NCBI GenBank assembly: GCA_020025575.1
Contig: JAHHRW010000003.1
Coordinates: 62,001-126,000 of the forward strand
Origin: Oscillospiraceae bacterium
Lineage (GTDB): Bacteria > Bacillota > Clostridia > Oscillospirales > Oscillospiraceae
Length of the DNA: 64,000 bases
Direction: 5' to 3'
Shown one piece after another: positions 53,580 through 63,281 of this stretch. A model generated the notes under the pieces. The model ran no database searches. It was not told the DNA's origin and saw only the letters and a list, made by a program, of their open reading frames with translations. Each line of letters starts with the position of its first letter. The stretch's first letter is position 1. Made by a program: the position numbers and the translations under genes.

Positions 53580-54435
53580 GGGTGTTTCCCTCCTTCAGTT
53601 TCCGAATGGTTTCCAGCGCCTGCTCAATGGTGTACACCGGCTTTACATCCAGCCCCATCTGTTGCAGACGCAGAAAAACCTGCGTCACATCGGGAATATC
53701 CAGTCCCATATCCAAAAGCTCCTGTGCACGCACGAACACCTCCGCAGGAGGTGCATCCATAGCGAGCTTAGAGCCATTCATAACCAAAAGACGATCGGTC
53801 AGCCGCGCCACATCATTCATGGAATGGCTGACCATGATAATGGTTGCATTTTTTGCCCTGCGATACGATTCGATATTGCAAAGAATCTCCTGACGACTTG
53901 CAGGATCCAGTCCGGCGGTAGGCTCATCCAGGATCAGAACCTCCGGTTCCATGGCAATGACCCCCGCAATTGCGACACGACGTTTCTGACCGCCTGATAA
54001 ATCAAAAGGAGATACCGCCAGCTGTTCATCTGAGATTCCGACAAAGCTCGCAGCCTCTCTTACCCGGCGATCGATTTCATCGGCATTCAGTCCCATATTC
54101 TTGGGGCCAAAGGCAATATCTTTATATACCGTCTCCTCAAATAGCTGATACTCCGGATATTGAAATACCAGACCTACCCGAAATCTTGCCTGTCTGGTAA
54201 ACTGCTTGTCGCACCAGATATCCTTGCCATCCAGTAGGACCGTTCCGGAGCTGGGTTTCAGCAAGCCATTCAGGTGCTGAATCAGGGTAGACTTTCCAGA
54301 GCCTGTATGTCCAATGATGCCGATGAACTCTCCCCGATCCACAGAAAAAGAGACTTCATCCAGTGCTCTGTGTTCAAAGGGGGTTCCGGCACTATAGGTG
54401 TGTGTGAGTTTTTTTACCTCTAAGATGGTTGACAA
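53572..54435 (-). CDS. ecfA2: ECF transporter ATPase EcfA2
   Basis: 287-residue ABC ATPase: Walker A GHTGSGKST, signature LSGGQKRRVAIAG, and Walker B LILDEPTAGLD. With EcfA1 it forms the motor of the vitamin/base uptake complex. It starts 20 bases after ecfA1. Confidence 0.93.
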   Translation of the reverse strand: MSTILEVKKLTHTYSAGTPFEHRALDEVSFSVDRGEFIGIIGHTGSGKSTLIQHLNGLLKPSSGTVLLDGKDIWCDKQFTRQARFRVGLVFQYPEYQLFEETVYKDIAFGPKNMGLNADEIDRRVREAASFVGISDEQLAVSPFDLSGGQKRRVAIAGVIAMEPEVLILDEPTAGLDPASRQEILCNIESYRRAKNATIIMVSHSMNDVARLTDRLLVMNGSKLAMDAPPAEVFVRAQELLDMGLDIPDVTQVFLRLQQMGLDVKPVYTIEQALETIRKLKEGNTHA

Positions 54436-54455
54436 ATTACATTCCTCCCGGTGCG

Positions 54456-55304
54456 TCAGGCCTTCAGTAGCTCATAAAGTGTCTGCGCACAGCTCTCGGT
54501 ATCTAGTAGATCCAGCGGAAGATCGTACCCTTCCTTGTTCAGTTCATAGCATAGTTCCACCGTTTCGGGTGCCGCAAGTCCCAGTTCATGGAGCAGTTCC
54601 ACCTGAGAAAAGACCTCTTTGGGTGTGCCATCGGCTTTGATAACACCTTTATGAAGTACCACAACCCGTCCCGCCTGCGCCGCCTCGTCCATGTGGTGGG
54701 TAATTAGAATTACGGTAATTCCCTTCTCACGGTTTAATTTACGAACCGTTTCCATAACCTCACGGCGACCTCTGGGATCTAACATAGCGGTAGGCTCGTC
54801 CAGAACGATACACCGCGGCTCCATTGCGATGACGCCTGCAATGGCAACACGCTGTTTCTGACCACCTGACAGCAAATGAGGTGCATGCTCGCGATACGCA
54901 TACATGCCCACATGTTTCAGCGCATTATCCACACGCTGACGGATTTCCGCACTGGAAATTCCCAAATTCTCAGGTGCGAAGGCTACATCCTCGTCCACAA
55001 CATTGGCAACGATCTGATTATCCGGGTTCTGAAATACCATACCCACGTTACGGCGAATTTGGATCAGACGATCCTCGTCCATGGTATCCATGCCATATAC
55101 CCAAACTCTGCCCCCGCTGGGCAGTAAGATTGCGTTAAAGTGCTTTGCCAGGGTAGATTTTCCGGAACCATTGCTGCCAAGAAGTGCAACGAAACTCCCC
55201 TGTTCTACTTCCAGATTCAAGTCTTCAAAAACATACGTACCCTTTTCTTGCTCCTGCGTCGGGTATTGATATGCCAGATTCTCTACAACAATTGCTTGAC
55301 TCAA
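54456..55304 (-). CDS. ecfA1: ECF transporter ATPase EcfA1
   Basis: 282-residue ABC ATPase: Walker A GSNGSGKST, signature LSGGQKQRVAIAG, Walker B CIVLDEPTAMLD. The best start is TTG at 55304, just after GGAGGAG; the frame from 55466 overlaps the methyltransferase gene and has no ribosome site. First gene of the ECF module here, without the ribosomal-protein genes often upstream. Confidence 0.92.
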   Translation of the reverse strand: MSQAIVVENLAYQYPTQEQEKGTYVFEDLNLEVEQGSFVALLGSNGSGKSTLAKHFNAILLPSGGRVWVYGMDTMDEDRLIQIRRNVGMVFQNPDNQIVANVVDEDVAFAPENLGISSAEIRQRVDNALKHVGMYAYREHAPHLLSGGQKQRVAIAGVIAMEPRCIVLDEPTAMLDPRGRREVMETVRKLNREKGITVILITHHMDEAAQAGRVVVLHKGVIKADGTPKEVFSQVELLHELGLAAPETVELCYELNKEGYDLPLDLLDTESCAQTLYELLKA

Positions 55305-55317
55305 AATCTTCTCCTCC

Positions 55318-56193
55318 TTAGTCAGGAGTCCAGCGGCCTGCAGCTCCGCAGGGCAGCACAAATCCTGTACTTTTGACAGGCAACCCCAACTCACCATTGT
55401 GGGTGTGCCCACCATAGTTGGCAGAGAAAACCGTGTCAGAAACATATCCCACCGCACTAGGTGCAAGCCCGGTGGTGTAGGAATTGATAATCACAAACAA
55501 AGGATCATCTGAAAGAACCTTGAGAACCTCTTTCAGGAAAGGATAAAAACTGGTCTCCATCTTCCAGATCTCCCCGGAAGGTCCTCTGCCATAGCTTGGG
55601 GGGTCCATAATAATTCCGTCATAACGGCGGCCCCTGCGGATTTCCCGCTGGATAAACTTTGCGCAGTCATCCACGATCCAGTGAATGGGGCGGTCCGCAA
55701 GGCCTGATGCCGCAGCATTTTCCTTTGCCCACGCAACCATGCCCTTAGAGGCATCCACGTGCCATACCTCTGCGCCGCCGGCAGCAGCTGCTAAAGTCGC
55801 GCCGCCGGAGTATGCAAACATATTCAGCACACGAATCGGGCGATGTGCAGATGCGTCAGACACCTTCTCTCGGATAAAGTCCCAGTTGGCAGCCTGCTCC
55901 GGGAAAACACCCGTGTGTTTAAAGTTCATCGGCTTTACATTAAATGTCAAATAGTCCTTGTATTTGATCTGCCAGTGCTCCGGGAGATGGTGGTCGGTCC
56001 AGCGACCACCGCCTGTGCTTGAACGAAGATAGCGTGCATCGTAATGTTTCCAGCCAGCATCCACCCGGGGCGTATTCCAGATCACCTGGGGGTCGGGGCG
56101 TACCAAAAGGTACTTACCCCAACGTTCCAGGCGTTCGCCATCGGTGGCATCTAAAATTTCATAATCTTTCCACTCATCAGAAGTCCAAATCAT
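55318..56193 (-). CDS. Class I SAM-dependent RNA methyltransferase
   Basis: 291 residues of the COG1092/RlmI-like group: SAM motif LNMFAYSGGATLAAAAGGAE near the centre, and DPPSYGRG as the catalytic motif. The N-terminal part lacks a clear PUA domain but may be a reduced version. Probably methylates ribosomal RNA. Its stop is 13 bases before ecfA1. Confidence 0.85.
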   Translation of the reverse strand: MIWTSDEWKDYEILDATDGERLERWGKYLLVRPDPQVIWNTPRVDAGWKHYDARYLRSSTGGGRWTDHHLPEHWQIKYKDYLTFNVKPMNFKHTGVFPEQAANWDFIREKVSDASAHRPIRVLNMFAYSGGATLAAAAGGAEVWHVDASKGMVAWAKENAAASGLADRPIHWIVDDCAKFIQREIRRGRRYDGIIMDPPSYGRGPSGEIWKMETSFYPFLKEVLKVLSDDPLFVIINSYTTGLAPSAVGYVSDTVFSANYGGHTHNGELGLPVKSTGFVLPCGAAGRWTPD

Positions 56194-56215
56194 CTTGTTA
56201 TCCTCTATCTATAAA

Positions 56216-58939
56216 TTAAGGGTTCTGGGGAGACTGAGGTTCCGGCGCAGGCTGCTGGGGCTCTGGTGCAGGTTCCGGCGCGGGCTGCTGAGGCTCCGGT
56301 GCAGGTTCTGGCGCTGGGGAAACCGGCTCCGTTACCGGTGGCTGTGTCTCCGGCGGCTTAATGCTTTCCTTTGTATGCGTCGTACAAACCTTATACGGTG
56401 CCTTTACACCTTGGTTAATACCGCCGTTGATTCCATAGAACCACTGGGGTGCGCCATTGCCATCCACCAGATAGACAATATCATCGGTAAAGCTGGGAAC
56501 AGAATACGCTGCCCTGATATAATCGATTTGGGACTGGGTGTATTTCACCAGACCCACCTTTCGGATGCTTACACCCTTCACCTGCTTACAGAATTCGTTG
56601 GCTGCGCCATTGCCGCTGCCACAATAATCTACCAGAATATGCTTTGAGCAGGAATAATTCGGTGCATCCTCTGGATTAACCAGAATGCTCTGAACACGGT
56701 TGCCTCTGGGATCTGCATTGCAGGCATCGGTTGCATATCCACCACTGTCCAGGCAAACAGTGACCCACTGCATATTGGAAGTGTCGTACAAGTTCTTGTA
56801 TTCCACATTTTCGTGGATCTGGCTCATAACCTTTTCCCACAGACGGCCTGAGGGATTCCAGTAGTTGCCGGTCAGGTTGATTTCTTCCGGATACTTATAA
56901 CCGCACCACACGGCCGCCGTATAGTATCTGGTATATCCACAGAACCAACGATCTTTATCGCCGGAGGTTGTACCGGTTTTACCGCCAGCAGCTGTTGTTC
57001 CAAGTTCTGCATAGGGAGCTGTACCCTGGGTAACAACATTACGCAGGCAGTAGTTCATATAGTTATTTGCCTTGTAGCTTAGGATCTGCTCAGAGTCCTG
57101 GGTATTGTCAATCACCAGATTGCCTTCGGAATCGTATACCTTTGTAAAGGTTCTGGCCTCGCGCCACACGCCATCATTGGGGAAGGTGGAATAAGCATTG
57201 GCCATATCCCGAATGGTGACACCGTAAGTCAGCGCACCCAGCGCCAAAGGCGAATATCCAAGGTCAGACAATTCCTGACCAGAACTGGTCACTTCCGATT
57301 CCAGCAGGCCGTGCAGTCGGAACTTGTTTTTCGCAAAATCAAAGCTGTAGCGGGTGCCGATCATATCGACGGTATCAACAGCGATGGTATTGATAGAATC
57401 AACGACGCCCGTTAAAACAGAAGTGCTGATCTGATAATATCTTGTATCATTCAACGGGAATATGCCATCGCTGTAATCAATGGGCAAATCATCCAATACA
57501 GAGGCAGGGCTGATTACACCTGCTTCAAATCCAGGTGCATAAGCCGTCAGAGGCTTCATGGCAGAACCCGTCTGTAACCCCTGATCTGTGGCATAGTTGA
57601 ATGCATCATAATCCTTTTTCTCACCTACAGCACCGGCCATAGCTACAATATCACCGGTACGGTTATCTGTAATGACGATAGCAGATTGAAGCTGCTGGTC
57701 CGAATCCGTGGTGGGGATCTCATCCAAGTTGGTGTAAATTCTGTCCACTGCAGCCTGCACATCCACATCAATTGTGGAGTAGATATGGTAGCCGCCTTTT
57801 TTAATCTGATCCAGGAAGAACCGCTTTGATTCATCGTTCCATTCAAGGCCCATCTTCTCCGCCAGAGCCATAGCCACATCATCCATTACAGCCTCTGTGA
57901 ACCAGGAGTACATATCGGTGCTGGCATCCAGCTCAATGTCTGCTGTTGCTCCGCAGGTTGGGCACAGGAATATATCCCCATCTCTGTTGTAATCCCTTGC
58001 CCCTCCCTCGAAGTCGCCGTTGGGACACTTATAGACCTTATCGACGACCTCAGAAGATGCATTGGTAAAGAACATCTTCTGGGCAACTGCCTCACTGTGC
58101 TGTTCTTCTGTGATCCATCCCTGATTCTTCATTTCATCCAGAACGGTCAGCTGACGCTTGCGGTTGCGTTCCTCACTGATATACGGATCGTACAAAGAGG
58201 GGTTGTTGGTAATCGAGATCAAGCTTGCACACTCAGCAGTTGTTAATTCGGACAATTCCTTACCGAAGTAAACATGGGCAGCACTCTTGACACCCCAGCA
58301 GCCTTCGCCCAGGTAGATCATGTTCAGATACCATTCCATGATGGTATCCTTGTCATACTGGGTTTCCAGTTTTTGCGCACGGAAGATTTCCTCTACCTTA
58401 CGCTGGACAGTGATTGAATCCTCTCCGGTGCGGTTTTTTACAAGCTGCTGCGTAATGGTAGATCCGCCAAAGGTAGAGCTGCCACCAAAGAACATGTTTC
58501 CGCAAGCCTTCACTGTGGTGATCCAGTCTACGCCCTGATGCTCGTAGAAACGCTTGTCCTCAATCGCGATTGCTGCGTGGACAAGATCCTGGGGAATCTC
58601 ATCATAGCTTGCCCACTGACGGTCGGTTTCTGCGTAAATTTTCTGGTATTGTTTAATTTCACCAGCTTTATCCACATAGTAGATGTAGGATGTTTGATCC
58701 AGACCGTTTTTGTTCAGCTCAATGTTGACATTGGGCATGATATCATTTTGCAGATAATCACCCAGTGCACCCGCCAGAACAAAGGCGCATACCGCTGCGA
58801 TAATCGCAACCGTTGCAGCAGCACCGATGACGATCTTCAACGCCGAAACAGCCACCGTCCATACTGCATGCAGGATGCGCAAGAATGCATTTGGCTGCCA
58901 TTCCTGACGTGTAACTTTTCTTCTTTTTTTCATTGCCAT
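56216..58939 (-). CDS. Class A penicillin-binding protein (PBP1A type)
   Basis: 907 residues: a cytosolic start, one membrane segment near 35-60, a GT51 glycosyltransferase domain (AIEDKRFYEHQGVDW), then a transpeptidase with catalytic Ser in TGSAMKP and KTGTT. An insert between the domains has YKCPNG and CPTCG cysteines. The tail is Pro/Glu-rich repeats (PAPEPAPEPQQ). It polymerises and crosslinks peptidoglycan outside the cell. GGAGGTAAC precedes the ATG. Confidence 0.93.
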   Translation of the reverse strand: MAMKKRRKVTRQEWQPNAFLRILHAVWTVAVSALKIVIGAAATVAIIAAVCAFVLAGALGDYLQNDIMPNVNIELNKNGLDQTSYIYYVDKAGEIKQYQKIYAETDRQWASYDEIPQDLVHAAIAIEDKRFYEHQGVDWITTVKACGNMFFGGSSTFGGSTITQQLVKNRTGEDSITVQRKVEEIFRAQKLETQYDKDTIMEWYLNMIYLGEGCWGVKSAAHVYFGKELSELTTAECASLISITNNPSLYDPYISEERNRKRQLTVLDEMKNQGWITEEQHSEAVAQKMFFTNASSEVVDKVYKCPNGDFEGGARDYNRDGDIFLCPTCGATADIELDASTDMYSWFTEAVMDDVAMALAEKMGLEWNDESKRFFLDQIKKGGYHIYSTIDVDVQAAVDRIYTNLDEIPTTDSDQQLQSAIVITDNRTGDIVAMAGAVGEKKDYDAFNYATDQGLQTGSAMKPLTAYAPGFEAGVISPASVLDDLPIDYSDGIFPLNDTRYYQISTSVLTGVVDSINTIAVDTVDMIGTRYSFDFAKNKFRLHGLLESEVTSSGQELSDLGYSPLALGALTYGVTIRDMANAYSTFPNDGVWREARTFTKVYDSEGNLVIDNTQDSEQILSYKANNYMNYCLRNVVTQGTAPYAELGTTAAGGKTGTTSGDKDRWFCGYTRYYTAAVWCGYKYPEEINLTGNYWNPSGRLWEKVMSQIHENVEYKNLYDTSNMQWVTVCLDSGGYATDACNADPRGNRVQSILVNPEDAPNYSCSKHILVDYCGSGNGAANEFCKQVKGVSIRKVGLVKYTQSQIDYIRAAYSVPSFTDDIVYLVDGNGAPQWFYGINGGINQGVKAPYKVCTTHTKESIKPPETQPPVTEPVSPAPEPAPEPQQPAPEPAPEPQQPAPEPQSPQNP

Positions 58940-59108
58940 ATGGTTACCTCCAAGGTTGAAGTGAAAAGTCCGTTACAAATCTGCGGGCAAAATGGGCATA
59001 CTTTTCCCGACAGTTCATACTATTATAGCATACCCCACAAAAAAACGAAAGTCCATTTTTATTAATAAAGATAAAAAAGAAACAAATGCTATCATTGGAG
59101 GGCGGATT

Positions 59109-59336
59109 ATGAAGAAAATAAAAAAACAATTGACTACTTTTGCTATACTTGCCGGATTGATGCTCGGGATCAAAGACGGGTACGTGGCTTTGTGGAAGGA
59201 TGAAGACCCGCAGCCGTATCGGATTTTTCCTGTCCGTGCTGATTCCCTTCCCATCGCAGATCAGCTACAGCTAAAAAGAGGGATCTATATAGAGTCCGTG
59301 GATCAACTTATGCAGCTGGTAGATGACTATTTATGA
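59109..59336 (+). CDS. Small protein with N-terminal membrane segment
   Basis: 75 residues beginning MKKIKKQLTTFAILAGLMLG, a membrane segment, then a soluble part (GIYIESVDQLMQLVDDYL). Not recognised. GGAGGGCG precedes the ATG at 59109. Divergent from the PBP gene. Confidence 0.7.
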   Translation: MKKIKKQLTTFAILAGLMLGIKDGYVALWKDEDPQPYRIFPVRADSLPIADQLQLKRGIYIESVDQLMQLVDDYL

Positions 59337-59430
59337 ACGCATCAGACCAGCCGAAAAAATTTATATTGATTTTATCGCCATTTCATCGTACAATGATGCC
59401 AGAACAAATCCACTTGGAGGTAACAAGTAT

Positions 59431-59724
59431 ATGTCTGATAATTACGGCTCCGACTTTATCACCATCGTTGATGAAGACGGCACGGAATTTGAACTAGAGG
59501 TTTTGTCCACATTAGAATATAACGGATCGACTTATATGGCCGTGATTCCTGCCAGCGACGGTGAGGACGAGGTTGAACTGGAAGTCAGCATTCTGAAGAG
59601 TGTCGAAGAAGACGGCGATCCCATTCTTTGCGCCATCGAAGACGATCAGGAATTGGAAATCGTCTACAATCTGATCATGGATCAGATGTACGAAGAAGAC
59701 GAAATCGATTCTGACGAGGAATAA
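59431..59724 (+). CDS. DUF1292 (YrzB-like) protein
   Basis: 97 acidic residues of the DUF1292 family: FITIVDEDGTEFELEVLSTL, then EEDGDPILCAIEDDQELE. Function not established. GGAGGTAAC places the start at 59431. In many Firmicutes it lies near ruvX and alaS; ruvX is at 63257 here. Confidence 0.9.
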   Translation: MSDNYGSDFITIVDEDGTEFELEVLSTLEYNGSTYMAVIPASDGEDEVELEVSILKSVEEDGDPILCAIEDDQELEIVYNLIMDQMYEEDEIDSDEE

Positions 59725-59739
59725 TTTAAATAATTTCCT

Positions 59740-59960
59740 GCTTGGTTCGTGATGTGCTCGTTTGGACCCACATTTTATGATCGGGATGCTTGACTTCTCG
59801 GTTGGATTGCAGACCTCCCGCCTGCGCTTTGACGTATGGTGGATGTTGGGAGCAGTGAAGATCTTGAGAGCGGCAACCCACCTGCCATGTTGTGCAGGTC
59901 ATCATCGGGTGCACACGGCTAAAGCGGGCGGTGCGGAGGCTTGTCCTCCGCACTTTTTTT
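59740..59960 (+). ncRNA. ssrS: Probable 6S RNA with terminator
   Basis: About 200 bases without a reading frame, able to fold into a long interrupted hairpin, ending in a strong terminator (GTGCGGAGG/CCTCCGCAC with T7, 59931-59960). Size and genomic site support 6S RNA: in Bacillus the 6S-1 gene sits beside the tcdA homologue, which here is at 61793. The 5' end is estimated. A different small RNA is possible. Confidence 0.55.
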
Positions 59961-60101
59961 ACCATTTTGTTAATATTCGGGGGCATATCAGGTATATATC
60001 TATTTTCTGCTTGCAACTAAGATTGCTTTAGGATATAATGTTCGAGTCTATGCTATGTATCGGCATATAACTACCAATGCAAATGAGAGGATATGATAAC
60101 C

Positions 60102-61730
60102 ATGAGCGCATCTGAAAAGAAGAAACTCCGTCATGAGCAGTATGTTACCCAAATGACTGAAAAACAGCAGCAAGAGGTAAAGGAATCAAAAAAACTTCGC
60201 CTGTACACGATCATCTTCGCAGTTGTAATTGCCCTGATGATTTGCGTTGTGATTGCCACCAACATCACAGAAAGCGGCATGATCCAGCGTAATACCACCG
60301 CAGCCACGATCAACGACACAAACATCAACGCAGCTGAGCTGAATCACTACTATATTGATACCGTTAACCAGTTTATGAGCCAGTTTGGCAACTACATCGC
60401 TCTTTCCGGCATTGATCCCACCAAGCCTCTGGATGAGCAGATGCAGGACGAAGAATCCAGCACCACTTGGGCTGATTACTTCCTGGAATCCGCAACCAAC
60501 ACCATGAAGAGCATGTATGCGGTTTATAACGAGGCCATTGCTCAGGGCTACACCCTGTCTGAAGATGGTGCAGCTGAGCTTGATAACGCCGTCAACGGCA
60601 TGGGAATGTACGCCAAACTTTATGGTTATCCGAATGCGAACAGCTATATCAAGGCTATCTATGGCAAGGGCTGTAACGAAAAAACCTATCGCAAGTACGC
60701 CGAGGTTCAGGTGATTGCAAGCGAGTACTCCAGAGAGCACAGTCAGACTCTTGTTTACGACGATGCTGCTCTGCGCGATGCCGAAACTGAGAACCCCAAC
60801 ACTTACAGCTCCTTCTCCTACAATTCCTATTTCCTGTCTGCCTCTCGTTTCTACGAGGGCGGTACCACCAGCGAAGATGGCACCACAACCTACTCAGAAG
60901 AAGAGCAGGCCGCCGGTCTTGCTGCCTGCAAAGCCGCTGCAGACGAGCTGATGGCAAAGCAGATCACCTCTGTTGAAGAACTGGACACAGCCATTGCTGC
61001 TCTGTCTATCAACGCTGAAACCGATGCTGCAAGCACCCCATTTACCAATACCCTTTACAGCAGCGTCAATGAAAGCCTGCGCGACTGGGTCTCCGATGCA
61101 AATCGCAATCCGGGCGATATGACCATGATTGCCAACGAAACTGAAACCACCGACAGCGAAGGCAATACCACCAAGAACATCAGCGGTTACTACATCGTCT
61201 ATTTTGTTGGCTCCAACGACAACAAATTCCCTCTTGCAAATGTTCGCCATATCCTGCTGCCTTATGAGGGCGGTACCACAGGCGAGAACGGTCAGACCAC
61301 CTACACCGATGAGGAAAAGGCCGCAACCAAGACAAAGGCCGAGGAACTGCTGGCACAGTTTAACGCCGGTGACGCCACTGAGGATGCATTTGCCGCTCTG
61401 GCAGAAGAGCATTCCACCGATGCCGGTTCCAACACCAACGGCGGTCTGTATGAGAATGTTTACCCCGGTCAGATGGTTCCCACCTTTAACGACTGGTGTT
61501 TTGCCGAGGGTCGTAAGGCCGGTGATACCGGCATCGTCGAATCTGATTACGGCGTGCACATCATCTACTATGCCGGCAACGCTGACGTGACCTATCGTGA
61601 TTTTATGATCACCAACAATCTGCGTGATGCTGACATGATGAAATGGCAGACCGAATTGAGCGATAACGTCACCGTTACCCTGAAAAACACTTCTAATGTA
61701 AAGACCGATCTGGTTCTGAACAAGAATTGA
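60102..61730 (+). CDS. Membrane-anchored PpiC-type peptidyl-prolyl isomerase
   Basis: 542 residues: a cytosolic basic start, one membrane segment (LYTIIFAVVIALMICVVIAT, near 30-50), an outer SurA-like chaperone region with Gly/Thr-rich inserts (EGGTTSEDGTTTYSEEE), and a parvulin domain (ANVRHILLPYEGG ... VESDYGVHIIYYAG). Helps secreted proteins fold. The ATG at 60102 has better spacing from AGAGG than the ATG at 60093. Confidence 0.87.
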   Translation: MSASEKKKLRHEQYVTQMTEKQQQEVKESKKLRLYTIIFAVVIALMICVVIATNITESGMIQRNTTAATINDTNINAAELNHYYIDTVNQFMSQFGNYIALSGIDPTKPLDEQMQDEESSTTWADYFLESATNTMKSMYAVYNEAIAQGYTLSEDGAAELDNAVNGMGMYAKLYGYPNANSYIKAIYGKGCNEKTYRKYAEVQVIASEYSREHSQTLVYDDAALRDAETENPNTYSSFSYNSYFLSASRFYEGGTTSEDGTTTYSEEEQAAGLAACKAAADELMAKQITSVEELDTAIAALSINAETDAASTPFTNTLYSSVNESLRDWVSDANRNPGDMTMIANETETTDSEGNTTKNISGYYIVYFVGSNDNKFPLANVRHILLPYEGGTTGENGQTTYTDEEKAATKTKAEELLAQFNAGDATEDAFAALAEEHSTDAGSNTNGGLYENVYPGQMVPTFNDWCFAEGRKAGDTGIVESDYGVHIIYYAGNADVTYRDFMITNNLRDADMMKWQTELSDNVTVTLKNTSNVKTDLVLNKN

Positions 61731-61745
61731 TTTGGTAACCTGTGA

Positions 61746-61778
61746 ACAGGCCGCGATATGTTCGCGGCCTGTTTTTTA
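61746..61778 (+). terminator. Terminator between prolyl isomerase and tcdA
   Basis: ACAGGCCGCGA/TCGCGGCCTGT stem with six T residues. Confidence 0.93.
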
Positions 61779-61792
61779 GAAAGGATCATTTT

Positions 61793-62503
61793 ATGGACAA
61801 TACCTTTATCCGCGCGCAGATGGCTCTGGGAGAAACTGCGCTGGAAAAACTTCGCCACGCCCATGTGGCAGTCTTCGGCATCGGCGGTGTAGGAAGCTAT
61901 ACCGTGGAAGCACTGGCCCGTTCCGGCGTGGGCAGTTTGACGCTGATTGACAACGATACCGTTGGCCTTAGTAATATGAACCGGCAGCTATGTGCCCTCC
62001 ACTCTACACTGGGTCGGTACAAGGCCCAGGCCATGGCTGAACGCGTCCGTGACATAAATCCTCAGTGCGAGGTTCGCGCCATTACCGAACTATACTGCGA
62101 AGAGGATAAACTGAAGTTTTTTGACACCAACTACGATTATATTGCCGACTGCATTGATCTGGTTTCGTGCAAACTGAGCTTGATCATGAATGCCCGGGAA
62201 CGAAATATCCCTATCATCAGTGCTCTGGGCACCGGAAACAAGCTGGATCCCAGTCAATTCACCATCACCGATATTTCAAAAACCAGCGGCTGTCCTTTGG
62301 CCCGGGTTGTGCGCAGGGAACTTCGTGCCAGAAATGTGTATCATCACACGGTTCTATTTTCTCCGGAAGAGCCAGTTACCCCCATCCCTCTGGAGGCCCC
62401 CCCTCCCGGCAGACGCAGTATCCCTGCATCTGTCAGCTGGGTACCCAGTGTGGCCGGCCTGATGATCGCCGGACACATTGTTTTAGATTTGGTAAAGGAA
62501 TAA
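61793..62503 (+). CDS. tcdA: tRNA threonylcarbamoyladenosine dehydratase
   Basis: 236-residue E1-like enzyme that cyclises t6A to ct6A at tRNA position 37. The ATP motif is AVFGIGGVGSYTVEAL, with LIDNDTVGLSNMNRQL adjacent. The active-site Cys region is KTSGCPLARVVRRELR. AAAGGATC precedes the ATG at 61793. Confidence 0.92.
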   Translation: MDNTFIRAQMALGETALEKLRHAHVAVFGIGGVGSYTVEALARSGVGSLTLIDNDTVGLSNMNRQLCALHSTLGRYKAQAMAERVRDINPQCEVRAITELYCEEDKLKFFDTNYDYIADCIDLVSCKLSLIMNARERNIPIISALGTGNKLDPSQFTITDISKTSGCPLARVVRRELRARNVYHHTVLFSPEEPVTPIPLEAPPPGRRSIPASVSWVPSVAGLMIAGHIVLDLVKE

Positions 62504-62510
62504 AGAACGC

Positions 62511-62539
62511 CTCCTGTGGAAAACTTTCACAGGAGGCGA
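62511..62539 (+). terminator. Hairpin between tcdA and TSUP gene
   Basis: GCCTCCTGTG/CACAGGAGGC stem; its 3' arm contains the ribosome site AGGAGGC of the next gene, so it may mask translation as much as end transcription. Confidence 0.6.
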
Positions 62540-62547
62540 TTTATTAT

Positions 62548-62913
62548 ATGCATATACACAAACGCTTGTTTTTTGGCGCAGCTGCAGCCGGTCTGGCAGC
62601 AGGCTTTGTCAACGGACTCTTTGGCGGAGCCGGTGGAATGATCCTGATTCCTGCACTTAGCCTATTGGCCCAAATTGACGAACAAGAACTCTTCCCCACC
62701 TGTGTTTCCGTGATGCTGCCGGTCAGTTTGCTGTCCCTATGGTTGGGCTCGCTCTACACAGCCCTGCCTTGGCAGGATGCCATGCCCTATCTCATCGGCA
62801 GTGCAATCGGCGGTGTCCTGGTGGGGCTGTTCGGGAAGAAAATCCCCACACTCTGGCTACACCGAATTCTTGGTATCATGATTCTCTGGGGAGGCGTGCG
62901 ATATTTATGCTAG
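62548..62913 (+). CDS. TSUP/TauE-like permease, N-terminal half
   Basis: 121 residues, four membrane segments, with the TSUP glycine motif GFVNGLFGGAGGMILIPAL. This is half the usual 250 residues. The other half is the next gene, overlapping by 7 bases. TSUP proteins export sulfite, sulfoacetate or related anions; substrate unknown. Confidence 0.85.
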   Translation: MHIHKRLFFGAAAAGLAAGFVNGLFGGAGGMILIPALSLLAQIDEQELFPTCVSVMLPVSLLSLWLGSLYTALPWQDAMPYLIGSAIGGVLVGLFGKKIPTLWLHRILGIMILWGGVRYLC

Positions 62914-63281
62914 ACAGCTTTTGGTTTGCAATCCTGATTGGTGCAGTTTTGGGTTTCTTGTCCGGATTGGGCGTCGGCGGAGGAAGCCTGCTGCTTTTGT
63001 GGCTAACGGTCGTTCTTGGAACGCAGCAAAGTCAGGCCCGCCTGATGAATCTCATGTTTTTTATCCCCTGCGCTGCCATTGCGTGTCTGTTCCGTTGGAA
63101 ACAAGGTAACTTGAATCCGCCAAAAATCCTAATTCCAATCATCTTTGGACTGTTGGGCACTGTTCTTGGGAATCTATTGGGGCAGCAGCTGAATGTGGAT
63201 ATTCTAAAGAAAGTGTTCGGAATATTCTTTATCATCTGCGGAATCCGTGAGATCCGTTATCGTCCCCGGAAATTGAGATAA
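62907..63281 (+). CDS. TSUP/TauE-like permease, second half
   Basis: 124 residues, four membrane segments, with GFLSGLGVGGGSLLLLWL as its own TSUP motif and a basic C-terminal tail. With the preceding gene it probably forms a heterodimer equal to one full permease. Start ATG at 62907 lies inside the previous gene's end. Its 3' end overlaps convergent ruvX by 25 bases. Confidence 0.85.
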   Translation: MLDSFWFAILIGAVLGFLSGLGVGGGSLLLLWLTVVLGTQQSQARLMNLMFFIPCAAIACLFRWKQGNLNPPKILIPIIFGLLGTVLGNLLGQQLNVDILKKVFGIFFIICGIREIRYRPRKLR

